Source of the DNA: JAKVBH01 sp049800955
GTDB lineage: Bacteria > Pseudomonadota > Alphaproteobacteria > Rhodobacterales > Rhodobacteraceae
DNA: 64,000 nt
Direction: 5' to 3'
Assembly (NCBI RefSeq): GCF_049800955.1
Contig: NZ_JBNAGA010000002.1
Span: forward strand, 558,001-622,000
The translations under genes were made by a program, and so were the position numbers. Positions 36,026-45,549 of the stretch are shown one piece after another (position 1 is the first letter of the stretch; the number at the start of each line of letters is the position of its first letter). The notes beneath the pieces were generated by a model. That model did not search any database. It was not told where the DNA came from and saw only the letters and a list, made by a program, of their open reading frames with translations.

Positions 36026-37218
36026 AGAACGACGCTCCATTGCACCACGGGGTAGGCCTGCTGCCAGCCGCGCTTTGTCCCCATGGGCCGGATCGTGGCG
36101 ATCTCGAAGCGCAGGAGCGTGCCGCCCAGCCGCGCGTGTGCCTCGGTCAGCAAGGCTTCGCTCTCCAGTGTGACGGCATTGGCGACAAGCCGTGTTCCGG
36201 GGGTCAGATGCGTCTCCAGCCAACCGAGCAAGGCCGCGCTCAATCCGCCGCCGATGAAGACGACATCAGGCTTGGGCAGCCCGTCCAGCGCCTCGGGGGC
36301 TGTGCCTTGCTGGATATCCAATGTCGTGGCCCCAAGGGCTTGGGCATTGGCCTCGATGAGGGCAATCCGGTCGGCTCGGGGTTCGAGCGCCACGGCCTGA
36401 CAGCTCGGATGTGCAAGGCACCACTCGATGCCGATGGAGCCGCTGCCCGCCCCGAGATCCCAGAGCCGCTCCCCGGGTTTGGGCGCAAGCGCGGACAGGG
36501 TCAGGGCGCGCATGGGCCGTTTTGTCATGACGCCGTCGGTTTCAAAGAAATCATCCGGGATGCCAGTGGTCGCAGGCATTACGTGCCCCTCGCCTTGAAC
36601 GGCGATGGCCATGGCGACGGGATGTGCGAAGGTGCCTTGAAGCTCTGCGGCGCGACCATGCGTTATGCGTTCGCGGGGCCCGCCGACGGCTTCGCAGAGG
36701 GTAATCTCGGATTGGCCGAAGCCCCATTGGTTCAGCAAGGTGCAAAGATCGCTCACGGCTGCGCCGTCGCGCAGGGTCACGATCATGCGCGCGCCGGGGC
36801 AGACATGGCGCCGCATTTGCGCCAGCGGCGCGGCATGCAGGCCGAGGCAGAGCGTTCTCTCCAGCGGCCAGCCCAGCCGGGCCGCAACAAGCGAGAAGAT
36901 CGATGCTCCAGGCAAGGCCTGCCAGGCATCGCGGGGCAGGTGGCGCGCAATGACGGAGCCCGCGCCGAACCAGAAGGGATCGCCAGAGGCCAGTACCACA
37001 ACGGGCTGACCCGAGAGTGCCTTGAGCTGCGCCAGACCCTCCTGAAAGGGCACGGGCCAGGGGATCGTCTGCGCGCTGACCTCTCCCAGCAGAGCGAGAT
37101 GTCGGGGCGGGCCCATGATGACCCGGGCCTTGCCAATGGCTTCGAGGCTTGCAGGGCATAGCCCCGCCGGTCCATCCTCGCCCAGACCGACGATTGTAAG
37201 CCATGGGAGATCAGCCAT
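36022..37218 (-). CDS. cobL: precorrin-6Y C5,15-methyltransferase (decarboxylating)
   Basis: Bifunctional enzyme: the N-terminal CbiE-like half methylates C-5 and the C-terminal CbiT-like half methylates C-15 and decarboxylates. The 398 residues start MADLPWLTIVGLGEDG at the ATG at 37218. The CbiT half has the SAM loop LWDLGAGSGSIGIEW near residue 246 and VALEPRADRIALIE after it. AGGAGG lies upstream on the minus strand. Its start codon shares the palindrome CATG (37216-37219) with the divergent cobK start. It resumes the orientation of the cobJ-side genes after the inverted cobK. Confidence 0.96.
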   Translation of the reverse strand: MADLPWLTIVGLGEDGPAGLCPASLEAIGKARVIMGPPRHLALLGEVSAQTIPWPVPFQEGLAQLKALSGQPVVVLASGDPFWFGAGSVIARHLPRDAWQALPGASIFSLVAARLGWPLERTLCLGLHAAPLAQMRRHVCPGARMIVTLRDGAAVSDLCTLLNQWGFGQSEITLCEAVGGPRERITHGRAAELQGTFAHPVAMAIAVQGEGHVMPATTGIPDDFFETDGVMTKRPMRALTLSALAPKPGERLWDLGAGSGSIGIEWCLAHPSCQAVALEPRADRIALIEANAQALGATTLDIQQGTAPEALDGLPKPDVVFIGGGLSAALLGWLETHLTPGTRLVANAVTLESEALLTEAHARLGGTLLRFEIATIRPMGTKRGWQQAYPVVQWSVVL

Positions 37219-37972
37219 GTCGCCAAATCTCCTCCTGTTGGGGGGCACGCTCGAAGCCACGGCCTTGGCGCAGTTCCTCGCGCAGACAGACATACGCGCG
37301 ACCGTTTCGCTCGCCGGACGTGTGGCGCGGCCCAAGCGGGCGGCTTTGCCGCAAAGGGTCGGCGGGTTTGGCGGTGTCGCGGGGCTTGAGGCCTACCTGA
37401 GAGAGAATGCGATCACCCATGTGGTGGATGCCACGCATCCCTTCGCCGCCCAGATGAGCCACAATGCTGTGGCCGCCTGTGCGCAGGCAGGCGTGCCGCT
37501 CATCGCGCTGACGCGGGAGCCCTGGGTGCCGCAATCGGACGACCGTTGGGTGCGCGTGGCAGATATCGCCGAGGCCGTGGCCGCGCTGGACCGGCCTGCC
37601 GCGCGGGTGATGTTGGCTGTGGGGCGCATGCATCTCGCAGCCTTTGCGCCCAATCCGCAGCACCATTACCTGTTGCGCCTGATTGATGCGCCCGATGCGC
37701 CGCTGCCTTTTCCGCATCACGAGATTGTGCTGGACCGGGGACCCTTCACGGAAGAAGGCGACAGGCTGTTGATGGCCCGTCATGGCACACAAATCGTTGT
37801 ATCCAAGAATTCCGGCGGCACGGGGGCCTATGCAAAGATCGCGGCCGCGCGGGCGCGGGGCAGCCAAGTCATCATGATCGACAGGCCTGCCATGCCCGAG
37901 CGGCTTGAAGCCCATACGATGCAGGAAGTGATGAACTGGCTCTCTCATTCCGGCACCGATCTGGGCGTGTAG
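37217..37972 (+). CDS. cobK: precorrin-6A reductase, encoded antisense to its neighbours
   Basis: Reduces precorrin-6A to precorrin-6B with NADPH. The 251 residues open with LLLLGGTLEATALAQFL and contain VVDATHPFAAQMS near residue 75, plus VSKNSGGTGAYAKI near the end, all CobK signatures. It is on the plus strand while cobL and cobJ on either side are on the minus strand. Its ATG overlaps the cobL start codon by 2 bases, with GGGAGA upstream lying inside cobL. Its last 28 bases overlap the 3' end of cobJ. An upstream in-frame ATG at 37115 is inside cobL and not conserved-looking. Confidence 0.96.
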   Translation: MSPNLLLLGGTLEATALAQFLAQTDIRATVSLAGRVARPKRAALPQRVGGFGGVAGLEAYLRENAITHVVDATHPFAAQMSHNAVAACAQAGVPLIALTREPWVPQSDDRWVRVADIAEAVAALDRPAARVMLAVGRMHLAAFAPNPQHHYLLRLIDAPDAPLPFPHHEIVLDRGPFTEEGDRLLMARHGTQIVVSKNSGGTGAYAKIAAARARGSQVIMIDRPAMPERLEAHTMQEVMNWLSHSGTDLGV

Positions 37973-38685
37973 ACAAAGCGGCCCACGCGGCGCGTCAGCG
38001 ACGAGCCCACAAGGACGACAGTGCGCATATCCGCCATCTCCGGGGTGGCCTCCGAGAGGGGGACGACCCGCAGGTGTTCCTCAGGTGTGGAGACGGCCCG
38101 CGCAAAGATGAGGAGACGGTCGGGCTCGCAATGGCTACGCAGAACGTCGAGCGCCCGGCCAAACCCGTCGGGCCGCGCCTTGGAGCGGGGGTTGTAGAAG
38201 GCCATGGCGAAATCTGCCTGAGCGGCCAGCGCCAGACGTTTTTCGATCAAGGCCTGAGGCTTGAGGTTGTCACTGAGGTTGATGGCGCAGAAATCATGCC
38301 CCAGCGGCGCGCCCGCACGCGCGGCGGCGGCAAACATGGCGCTGATTCCGGGGAGCACGCGAATGTCGACCTCTGCAAAGGTGTCAAGCTGGGCTTCCAG
38401 GGCCTCAAAGAGTGCGGAGGCCATTGCGAACACACCGGGATCACCCGAGGAGACCACGACAACGCGGCGCCCCTCTGCGGCCATCGCCAGCGCATGGGCG
38501 GCGCGCTCCAGCTCAACGCGGTTGTCGCTTTCGTGCAGGGTCAATCCATCGCGCGGGGCAATGCGGCGCACGTAGGGGATATAGCCGACAATGTCCGTCG
38601 CAGCGGCGATGGCGGCCTGCACCTCGGCGGTGATCATACCCTCGGCACCGGGGCCAAGCCCTGCGACTGTGACCCAACCTGTCAT
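37945..38685 (-). CDS. cobJ: precorrin-3B C17-methyltransferase
   Basis: Methylates C-17 with ring contraction, the step that makes the corrin skeleton. The 246 residues show VAGLGPGAEGMITAEV, GYIPYVRRI and VVVVSSGDPGVFAMA, then VLPGISAMFAAAARAGAPLGHDF, matching CobJ. It starts by ATGA overlap with cobI. The 3' end overlaps convergent cobK by 28 bases; it is the last gene of the riboswitch-led minus-strand run before the inverted cobK. Confidence 0.97.
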   Translation of the reverse strand: MTGWVTVAGLGPGAEGMITAEVQAAIAAATDIVGYIPYVRRIAPRDGLTLHESDNRVELERAAHALAMAAEGRRVVVVSSGDPGVFAMASALFEALEAQLDTFAEVDIRVLPGISAMFAAAARAGAPLGHDFCAINLSDNLKPQALIEKRLALAAQADFAMAFYNPRSKARPDGFGRALDVLRSHCEPDRLLIFARAVSTPEEHLRVVPLSEATPEMADMRTVVLVGSSLTRRVGRFVYTPRSVPE

Positions 38686-39407
38686 GGGCGGCGCCCTTGC
38701 CCGTGCACGACGACGATTGAGAAATACGGCGTTACATCACCGCTGACCTCGCGCAAGGGCGTGACGGTTTGCCCGGCCATGGCGGCATGCTGGATGAGCC
38801 AGGCACGCTCCAGCTTGCCCGCGGCCTCAAGCGCGCTGCGCACTTTGGGCAGATGCCGACCGATCTTCATCACAACCAGCGCATCCGCGCGTTCCATTGC
38901 GGTTGAGAGGGTCGTGACCGGCAAGGTGCCCATGAGGACGGTCAGAATGTCATCCCCCCATGTGATGGGCTCGCCCGTGGCCGTCCATGCCGCAGACATG
39001 CCGGTGATCGCAGGGACGACCTCCACCGCGACGTCATCGCGCAGGCGGGTGTAGAGATGCATGAAGGAGCCGTAGAAGAACGGATCGCCCTCGCACAGCA
39101 CAACAACATCCTCACCTGCGGCAACCAGCGCGCAGATATGATCGGTGCAACGGGCATAAAAGGCCGAGAGCATCTCATTGTAGAGCGGATCCGCGACGGG
39201 GATTTCCGTTGTGACCGGGTATTCCATTGGAAATTCGATCGCATTGTCCGAGAGCATGCCCTCCACGATGCGCCGGGCATGGCCGGGTCGGCCCGCCTTG
39301 CGAAAGAAAGCCACGTGTTTGCCGGTACGCACAAGGCGATCTGCCTTGACGCTCATCAACTCGGGATCGCCCGGGCCGAGGCCGACACCATAGACCGTGC
39401 CGCTCAT
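38682..39407 (-). CDS. cobI: precorrin-2 C20-methyltransferase
   Basis: SAM-dependent methylation of precorrin-2 at C-20. The 241 residues start VYGVGLGPGDPELMSVKA and include VVVLCEGDPFFYGSFMHLY and VPAITGMSAAW, specific for CobI/CbiL. It overlaps cobH and cobJ by ATGA on both sides, so the three are translationally coupled. Confidence 0.97.
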   Translation of the reverse strand: MSGTVYGVGLGPGDPELMSVKADRLVRTGKHVAFFRKAGRPGHARRIVEGMLSDNAIEFPMEYPVTTEIPVADPLYNEMLSAFYARCTDHICALVAAGEDVVVLCEGDPFFYGSFMHLYTRLRDDVAVEVVPAITGMSAAWTATGEPITWGDDILTVLMGTLPVTTLSTAMERADALVVMKIGRHLPKVRSALEAAGKLERAWLIQHAAMAGQTVTPLREVSGDVTPYFSIVVVHGQGRRP

Positions 39408-40033
39408 TCCGCGCGGCTCGCGATGGCATTGATCGCCGCAACCGTGATGGCAGAGCCACCCAAGCGGCCTTCAACGATGAGTGAGGGCACCGGATTGGCC
39501 TCCCAGAGCGCGTCCTTGCTTTCCCGCGCGCCGACAAAGCCCACCGGACAGCCGATAATGGCGGCTGGGCGCGGGCAGTCCGGATCTTCCAGCATCTCAA
39601 GCAGGTGAAAGAGTGCCGTTGGGGCATTGCCGATGGCCACGAGCGCGCCCTCCAGCCTGTCGCGCCAAAGCTCAAGGGCGGCGGCGGAGCGGGTCGTGCC
39701 CATTTCCTTGGCCATGTCTGGCACGCGCGGATCGCGCAGCGTGCAGATCACGTCATTGCCCGCAGGCAGGCGTTTGCGGGTGACCCCTTCGGACACCATA
39801 TAGGCATCGCAAAACACTGGTGCGCCTGCCTCGAGCGCATCGCGCGCCGCTGTGACCATATCGGGCGCGACCTTCACATGGCGCTCAAGCCCGACCATGC
39901 CGGCGGCATGGATCATGCGGACAACAACCTGCTCCTCATCGGTTGCGAAGCGGTCCAGATCAGCTTCGGCGCGGATCGTGGCAAAGCTCTCCAGATAGAT
40001 GGCCGCGCCATCCTTTTCGTATTCATAGGGCAT
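39404..40033 (-). CDS. cobH: precorrin-8X methylmutase
   Basis: Moves the C-11 methyl to C-12, giving hydrogenobyrinate. The 209 residues contain the active-site histidine segment VRMIHAAGMVGLE near residue 40 and the downstream CDAYMVSEGVTR and VGFVGARESK segments of the CobH/CbiC family. It begins 3 bases after cobG and overlaps cobI. Confidence 0.97.
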   Translation of the reverse strand: MPYEYEKDGAAIYLESFATIRAEADLDRFATDEEQVVVRMIHAAGMVGLERHVKVAPDMVTAARDALEAGAPVFCDAYMVSEGVTRKRLPAGNDVICTLRDPRVPDMAKEMGTTRSAAALELWRDRLEGALVAIGNAPTALFHLLEMLEDPDCPRPAAIIGCPVGFVGARESKDALWEANPVPSLIVEGRLGGSAITVAAINAIASRAE

Positions 40034-40036
40034 GGG

Positions 40037-41167
40037 TCAGGGTGTTATCCGGTCCAGTATGTCGTCTTCTGTGAGCCCGAAGGCAAAGGGCTCGTCCCAC
40101 GGCGCGCCGTTCTGCACAAGGTCAAATGCACCCTCGCGGGCGACGAGGGTCCAGCGGGCCGGACCCGGAAGGGCGCACCCCTTGGCGCAACCCGAAACAT
40201 GCAGGCCCGACGCATGGGCCGCGAGGCGCCGTGCCAGATCGCGCGTTTCGCCCTGGGCCTGAGGGCAAAAGGGCGCACCCGGGCAGGCATGGGCCGCGAG
40301 CAATGGGTCATCAGGCTGTGTTACAAAGTCAGGCGTTTCAACCGCGCATCCGCCCACCAGCCGGAACAACCGCCCAGGCAAGACGCGCAGCGCCCGCGCG
40401 CCGCTCTTCTCGATCAGACGGCAGAGCGCTTTGGCCTCAACGGCGCCAAAAGGCGCACCGTAAGTGTCCGCGCCGGGCGTTGGTGGGCCGCTTTGGGGGC
40501 GCGGTGCGATCTCTTGCCACGCGGCGGGCAGTGGCTGGGTCTTGAGGTGCCGCGCCATACGGCCCGCCTCAGAGCCACCTGTCTGCACAAACCACTCGAG
40601 CAGCGCCACCAACGCATCCATGGCCTCACCCTCTGCGACGGTGCGCCCAAGCGCTGCCCCGTCTGCCCGCAGGATCAAGCGGCCTGAGGCGCTGCGTTCA
40701 AACCGCACATCTGCCGACATCGTGCCGAGATGGGCCTGCGCGCCGGTATCAAGGGCGATGCCCATTTTGGCGGGCAGCACAGGTAAATCGGCGAGCCGCG
40801 CGAGAAGCGCGCTGCCCAAACGGTGGGTCAGGTCCCCATGTGTCCAGTCATGGGCGACGACCAGATTGCGCCGTGCTTCGAGGGCCGGGTCCGCGTCCAG
40901 AACGCCCAAGTCCCCCAGAGCGGTGATGACAGCAGGGTGATCACCCTCTGCCACGCCCCTGATCTGGACATTGGCGCGCGACGTCAGATCGAGTGTGCCA
41001 TTGCCGAAGCGATCGGCAATGCCTGCGAGCCCAAGGACCTGTTCGGCGCGGAGTTCACCCAGCACGGCGCGCACGCGGACAACCAAGCCGTCGCCGGACA
41101 TCATCGGGCGGTAGGCCCCGGGGCACCAGCCGCGCACGATAGGCGCCTTTTGGGCCGTTTGGCTCAT
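40037..41167 (-). CDS. cobG: precorrin-3B synthase
   Basis: Oxygen-dependent monooxygenase that converts precorrin-3A to precorrin-3B; this is the marker of the aerobic route. The 376 residues begin MSQTAQKAPIVRGWCPG at the ATG at 41167. Sulfite/nitrite-reductase-like features are visible: FGNGTLDLTSRANVQIRG near residue 70, and the iron-sulfur cysteine pairs ACPGAPFC and SGCAKGC near the C-terminus. The start codon overlaps the cobN stop (ATGA). It is somewhat shorter than Pseudomonas CobG but retains all clusters. Confidence 0.94.
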   Translation of the reverse strand: MSQTAQKAPIVRGWCPGAYRPMMSGDGLVVRVRAVLGELRAEQVLGLAGIADRFGNGTLDLTSRANVQIRGVAEGDHPAVITALGDLGVLDADPALEARRNLVVAHDWTHGDLTHRLGSALLARLADLPVLPAKMGIALDTGAQAHLGTMSADVRFERSASGRLILRADGAALGRTVAEGEAMDALVALLEWFVQTGGSEAGRMARHLKTQPLPAAWQEIAPRPQSGPPTPGADTYGAPFGAVEAKALCRLIEKSGARALRVLPGRLFRLVGGCAVETPDFVTQPDDPLLAAHACPGAPFCPQAQGETRDLARRLAAHASGLHVSGCAKGCALPGPARWTLVAREGAFDLVQNGAPWDEPFAFGLTEDDILDRITP

Positions 41168-44100
41168 TCCGCAGCCTCCAGTGCTGCGAGGATCGAATTG
41201 CGCCGCGACACCCAAAGGCCCGCCGCATGCAAAGCGGCAAAACGGTCGCGCATGGCGCTCAGCGCCTCGGGATTGGCCTCTGTCATGAAGTCCACGACCT
41301 CCTCGCTGCCCAGCGTCGCCTCGTAATAGAGGTCAAACAGATGCGGCGGGACGACCTCGGCCAGCTGCGCAAAAGCGCCCATGTTCTCCAGTGTCGCCGC
41401 GATCTCCGCAGCGCCGCGAAAGCCGTGGCGTTGCATGCCTGCGAGCCAGCCGGGGTGGGTCGCTCGGGCTTGCACGACCCGGGCGATCTCCTCGGTCAAT
41501 CCGCGCGCGCGGGGGCGGTCAGGGTCTGTCGTGTCGAGATGCCAAAGCGCGGCCTTGCCCCCGGTGATCGTTTGAGCGGCGGCAAATCCCGCTTCGTGGG
41601 TTGCGTAATCCTCGGCCAGAAGCACGTCGGTTTCGGGCATATCCTGCGCGTGTACAAAGGCCTCCGCGCGCGCCACGCGCGCCTCTAGCCCTGCGCGGTC
41701 CTCGCGGGCTTCACCTGTGTCGAAGGAAAAGCGCGACGCCCGCAGCCAGGCCTCGCCCGCCATGCGCCGCGCGTCCTCGGTATAATCGCCGATCACCGGA
41801 CCCATGCCTGCGCCAAACGTGCCCGGCGCGGGGCCATAGACCCGGGCGCTGGCCTGGCCCACAAACGGGTTCCAATCCAGTGCTTCATCGCGCGCACTGA
41901 GCGCCTTGACCGCTTGCCCGAAAAGTGCGGGCAAGGTCGGGAAGACGTCACGAAACAGGCCCGAGATGCGCAAAGTCACGTCAATCCGGGGCCGATCCAG
42001 CTCCGCAATGGGCAAGACCTCGATCCCCGACACGCGCTCTGAGCCTGCGTCCCAGACGGGCCGCACGCCCATGAGCGCCAACGCCATGGCAAACTCCTCG
42101 CCTGCCGTGCGCATCGTGGCCGAGCCCCAGAGATCAACAACGATCCCGCGTGGCCAATCGCCCTCTTCCTGCAAGTGCCGCCGCACCAGCTCGTCCGCGA
42201 GTGCCATGCCTTGCGCATAGGCGGACCGCGTGGGGATCGCGCGCGGATCCACCGCAAAGAGATTGCGCCCCGTCGGCAAGACATCCGAGCGTCCGCGATA
42301 GGGTGACCCCGCTGGTCCAGCCTCGATACGCTTGCCCGCCAGAGCATCCAGCAATCCCGTGCGCTCCGCCTCCGCAGACGGGCGGACATCGAAGGCACAT
42401 GACGCATCCGGCGCGCGGCCATAGATGTGCAAACCATCGCCAAACTGGCTGTCTTTGACGTCGCAGACAAAGCGGTCAATCCGCGTTATCGCCTCCGCAG
42501 AACAGGACGCGACATCCAGCCCCAGATCGCGCTCCACGCCCAAGGCTTGCGCCTCATCGCGGATATCGTTCTGCAACCTGTCGCGGCGGCGCGGATCGAG
42601 CCCATCGGCGTTGGAAAATTCGTCCAGAAGCGCTTCCAGCCGCGCCAAACGATCCGGTGTCTCAGAGCGTTTGAGTGGCGGCGGCACATGGCCAAGCGTG
42701 ACCGCGCCGATACGGCGCTTGGCTTGCGCAGCCTCGCCCGGATCATTGACGATAAACGGATAGATGACCGGCAGGTTTCCGGTCAAAACCTCCGGCCAAC
42801 AGGCGTCGGAGAGCGCAACCGCCTTGCCGGGCAACCATTCCAACGTCCCATGTGCACCGATATGGACCAGCGCATCGACACGGCTCTGCAGCCAAAGGTA
42901 AAAGGCGACGTAGCTGTGGCGCGGTACGCGGGCGAGATCATGGTATTCCGCCTCCCGCTCCGGTGCATTGCCGCGTTCGGGCTGAAGGGCCACAAGCGCA
43001 TTGCCGCGCTCCAGAACTGGCAAAAGGATCCCGTCCTCTGTGGCATGCGGGTCGTCCTCCGGTTGACCCCAGGCCGCCTCGAGGTCGCGCTGCAAAGGCT
43101 CCGGCAAGCGCGCAAGCGCTGCGCGATAGTCGGCGAAAGACCAGACCAGACCAGCCTCCCGCAAATCCGCACCAGTGACAGAGCCCTCCGTCTCAAATCC
43201 CGATGCGCGCAGATCACTCAGGATCGCGTCGGCAGAAGCAATGGCATCAAGGCCCACCGCATGGGCGAGGTTCCACTCGCGTCCGGGATAGGTCGACACC
43301 ACAAGTGCAACGCGTTTTTGCGATTGCGGTAGCGTTTGCAGCCGGTGCCAGGCCGCAACACGTTGGGCCAAAGCCCGGCACCGCTCTTGATGCGCAACAT
43401 GCACATAGCGCGCAAATTCGAGCGCGTCGTCGCGCGCTTGCGGCTCTTTGAAAGAGGCGACACCCGCAAAGATGCGTCCATCCACCTCCGGCAAAACCAC
43501 ATGCATCGCAAGATCGGCAGGCGACAATCCCCGCTCCGCGTCCGCCCAGGCCTCTTGTCCGGACGTGGCCAGCGCCACCTGAAAGACAGGCACGCCTGCC
43601 GCATCAAGCGGTGACGCTCCTCCGTCGCGGCGCCCGGAAAACGATGTGGCATTCACGATGGCCACTGGCGCAATTGCGGCCACCTGGCCTGCGAGCCATT
43701 CCGCAGCGCCCGGCGCCTTCAGCGATGGGGCAAATAGGCCCAGCACGTCAAAGCCCGTAGCGCCCAGGGCCTCAAACAGCGCCTCAACCGCGCCCAGATC
43801 CGCGGAAACGAGATAGGAACGGTAGAACACCACAAGAACCAGCGGCTTCTTCTGGCTGGATACACGCTGGGGTGAATTGGCGAAGCCAAGAGGGGCAATG
43901 CCCCTGAATTGCGCGACCGCCGGACAGGTCAGACCGTCTTGCGGAGTCCAGGCGCCCACCGCAGGCACGCCTTTGGCGCCGCGCACTGGCCCGGCATAGA
44001 GGCCGGAGGCCAGCGCCATTTGTGCCAGCGTCGCCTGTGCCGCGACAACACCGCCTGTATCGCAGAGATGCTGCAATCGGCGCAGCGTGGAGACAGGTAA

Positions 44101-44487
44101 GGTCGAGATGTCGTCGAGCCTCTCATCCGGGCGGCCATCCGCGGGCAGCACCGCCAGCGCAATGCTCTTGGCCCGGCAGAGTGCTTCGATCTGCTGGAGC
44201 CCATAAGGCCAATACGGCACGCCGCCGATGAGCCGGATCAGAATGCCTTTTGCGCCCTCCAGCGTTTGCTCGACATAGGTATCGACTGAGAGCGGATGTT
44301 TGAGCGCCGCGATATTGGCGAGACGCAGGCTTGGCAATGCGTCCCTGCCGCGGTGCCAGCCTGCCGCGAAAGCGCCGAGATCGGAATCCGAGAGCGAGAG
44401 CACCACCAGATCAGCAGGACTTTGCCCCAGATCGGTGGGCGTCTCGGTCTCTTCGAGCCCGTGGCTTTCGCGAAAGACGACGTGCAT
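41164..44487 (-). CDS. cobN: cobaltochelatase subunit CobN
   Basis: Large subunit of the ATP-dependent, aerobic cobaltochelatase, which inserts cobalt into hydrogenobyrinate a,c-diamide with CobS and CobT (not in this window). The 1107 residues belong to the CobN/BchH family: NATSFSGR, VDALVHIGAHGTLEWLPG and VIYPFIVNDPGEAAQAKRR are visible, the last two typical of the chelatase core. It is shorter than the Pseudomonas enzyme (about 1270), as is usual in Rhodobacterales. It could be mistaken for BchH, but its place between cobW and cobG settles it. It starts 3 bases after cobW. Confidence 0.97.
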   Translation of the reverse strand: MHVVFRESHGLEETETPTDLGQSPADLVVLSLSDSDLGAFAAGWHRGRDALPSLRLANIAALKHPLSVDTYVEQTLEGAKGILIRLIGGVPYWPYGLQQIEALCRAKSIALAVLPADGRPDERLDDISTLPVSTLRRLQHLCDTGGVVAAQATLAQMALASGLYAGPVRGAKGVPAVGAWTPQDGLTCPAVAQFRGIAPLGFANSPQRVSSQKKPLVLVVFYRSYLVSADLGAVEALFEALGATGFDVLGLFAPSLKAPGAAEWLAGQVAAIAPVAIVNATSFSGRRDGGASPLDAAGVPVFQVALATSGQEAWADAERGLSPADLAMHVVLPEVDGRIFAGVASFKEPQARDDALEFARYVHVAHQERCRALAQRVAAWHRLQTLPQSQKRVALVVSTYPGREWNLAHAVGLDAIASADAILSDLRASGFETEGSVTGADLREAGLVWSFADYRAALARLPEPLQRDLEAAWGQPEDDPHATEDGILLPVLERGNALVALQPERGNAPEREAEYHDLARVPRHSYVAFYLWLQSRVDALVHIGAHGTLEWLPGKAVALSDACWPEVLTGNLPVIYPFIVNDPGEAAQAKRRIGAVTLGHVPPPLKRSETPDRLARLEALLDEFSNADGLDPRRRDRLQNDIRDEAQALGVERDLGLDVASCSAEAITRIDRFVCDVKDSQFGDGLHIYGRAPDASCAFDVRPSAEAERTGLLDALAGKRIEAGPAGSPYRGRSDVLPTGRNLFAVDPRAIPTRSAYAQGMALADELVRRHLQEEGDWPRGIVVDLWGSATMRTAGEEFAMALALMGVRPVWDAGSERVSGIEVLPIAELDRPRIDVTLRISGLFRDVFPTLPALFGQAVKALSARDEALDWNPFVGQASARVYGPAPGTFGAGMGPVIGDYTEDARRMAGEAWLRASRFSFDTGEAREDRAGLEARVARAEAFVHAQDMPETDVLLAEDYATHEAGFAAAQTITGGKAALWHLDTTDPDRPRARGLTEEIARVVQARATHPGWLAGMQRHGFRGAAEIAATLENMGAFAQLAEVVPPHLFDLYYEATLGSEEVVDFMTEANPEALSAMRDRFAALHAAGLWVSRRNSILAALEAAE

Positions 44488-44490
44488 GGT

Positions 44491-45546
44491 TTATTCGGCT
44501 GCGGCCTGTGCGGGTGCCAGAACCGCTTCGATATCCGCGCGTTTCACGTCGTCATGCTCGGCGATGACGACGAGACGGCCGAGACGATCTTCGCCCGGGC
44601 CCCAGGGCCGGTCGTATTGGTGACGCACACGCGCTCCCACGGCTTGCACCAGCAGGCGCATGGGTTTGCCCGCCACGCTTGCATAGCCCTTCACGCGCAG
44701 GATATTTTGCGCCTTGGCCAGCGTTTCGATGCGCGCAACGAGCTCTGAGGGATCACCCACCTCGGGGATATCGACGATGATGCTGTCGAAATCGTCATGC
44801 TCATGGTCGTGATGCCCATCGTGATGTGAGGGACGCGCGTCCATATCGTCCTCCGCCGCGGCTTCCAGCCCGAGGATCACGCGCGGATCGACCACGCCTT
44901 CGGCCACTTCGACCACGGGCAGCGGGCGCGGAGCCTCGCGGGCGATGATCTCCTTGGCTTTCGCCACGCCTTCGGGGCCTGCCAGATCGGGCTTGGTGAG
45001 CAGGATGATGTCGGCGCAGGAGATCTGATCGCCGAAGACTTCGGAGAGCGGCGTCTCGTGGTCAATGCTGTCATCGGCTTCGCGCTGTGCATCAACGGCG
45101 GCCACATCGGTGGCAAAGCGGCCCGCGGCCACGGCCTCGGCATCGGCCAGCGCGATGACGCCGTCCACCGTGATCTTCGAGCGGATATCGGGCCAGTCAA
45201 ACGCCTTGAGGAGCGGCTTGGGCAGGGCCAGACCGGAGGTTTCGATCAGGATGTGCTCGGGGCGCGGCTCCAGCGCCATGAGTGCCTCGATCGTCGGGAT
45301 GAAATCATCGGCCACGGTGCAACAGATGCAGCCATTGGCGAGCTCCATGATGTTCTCTGCCGGGCAATCGGGGATCGCGCAGGATTTCAGGATATCGCCA
45401 TCGACGCCCACATCGCCAAACTCGTTGACCACAATCGCCAGGCGCTTGCCGCCGGGGTTGCGCATCAGGTGGCTCACAAGCGTTGTCTTGCCGGAGCCCA
45501 GAAAACCGGTGATCACGGTCACCGGGAGTTTTGCCAAATCTGCCAT
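44491..45546 (-). CDS. cobW: CobW-family GTPase/metallochaperone
   Basis: G3E-family P-loop GTPase linked to cobalt delivery for cobaltochelatase. The 351 residues have the Walker A GFLGSGKTT near residue 14, the metal-binding CXCC as NGCICC near residue 72, and the switch-type VVNEFGDVGVDGD. A histidine/aspartate-rich insertion (HHDGHHDHEHDD) near residue 243 is a likely metal buffer loop. The C-terminal domain is the CobW_C type. It lies between the DUF1636 gene and cobN, 3 bases from each, under the cobalamin riboswitch. Confidence 0.96.
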   Translation of the reverse strand: MADLAKLPVTVITGFLGSGKTTLVSHLMRNPGGKRLAIVVNEFGDVGVDGDILKSCAIPDCPAENIMELANGCICCTVADDFIPTIEALMALEPRPEHILIETSGLALPKPLLKAFDWPDIRSKITVDGVIALADAEAVAAGRFATDVAAVDAQREADDSIDHETPLSEVFGDQISCADIILLTKPDLAGPEGVAKAKEIIAREAPRPLPVVEVAEGVVDPRVILGLEAAAEDDMDARPSHHDGHHDHEHDDFDSIIVDIPEVGDPSELVARIETLAKAQNILRVKGYASVAGKPMRLLVQAVGARVRHQYDRPWGPGEDRLGRLVVIAEHDDVKRADIEAVLAPAQAAAE

Positions 45547-45549
45547 GTC

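Noticed and set aside
37115..37216. N-terminally extended cobK starting at 37115
   Set aside because: The extension lies inside cobL, does not resemble CobK N-termini, and the ATG at 37217 has a good ribosome-binding site and starts directly at the conserved LLLLGGT segment.
41164..44487. The large chelatase considered as magnesium chelatase BchH because bchE is in the same window
   Set aside because: It is embedded between cobW and cobG in a riboswitch-led cobalamin operon, which identifies it as CobN.
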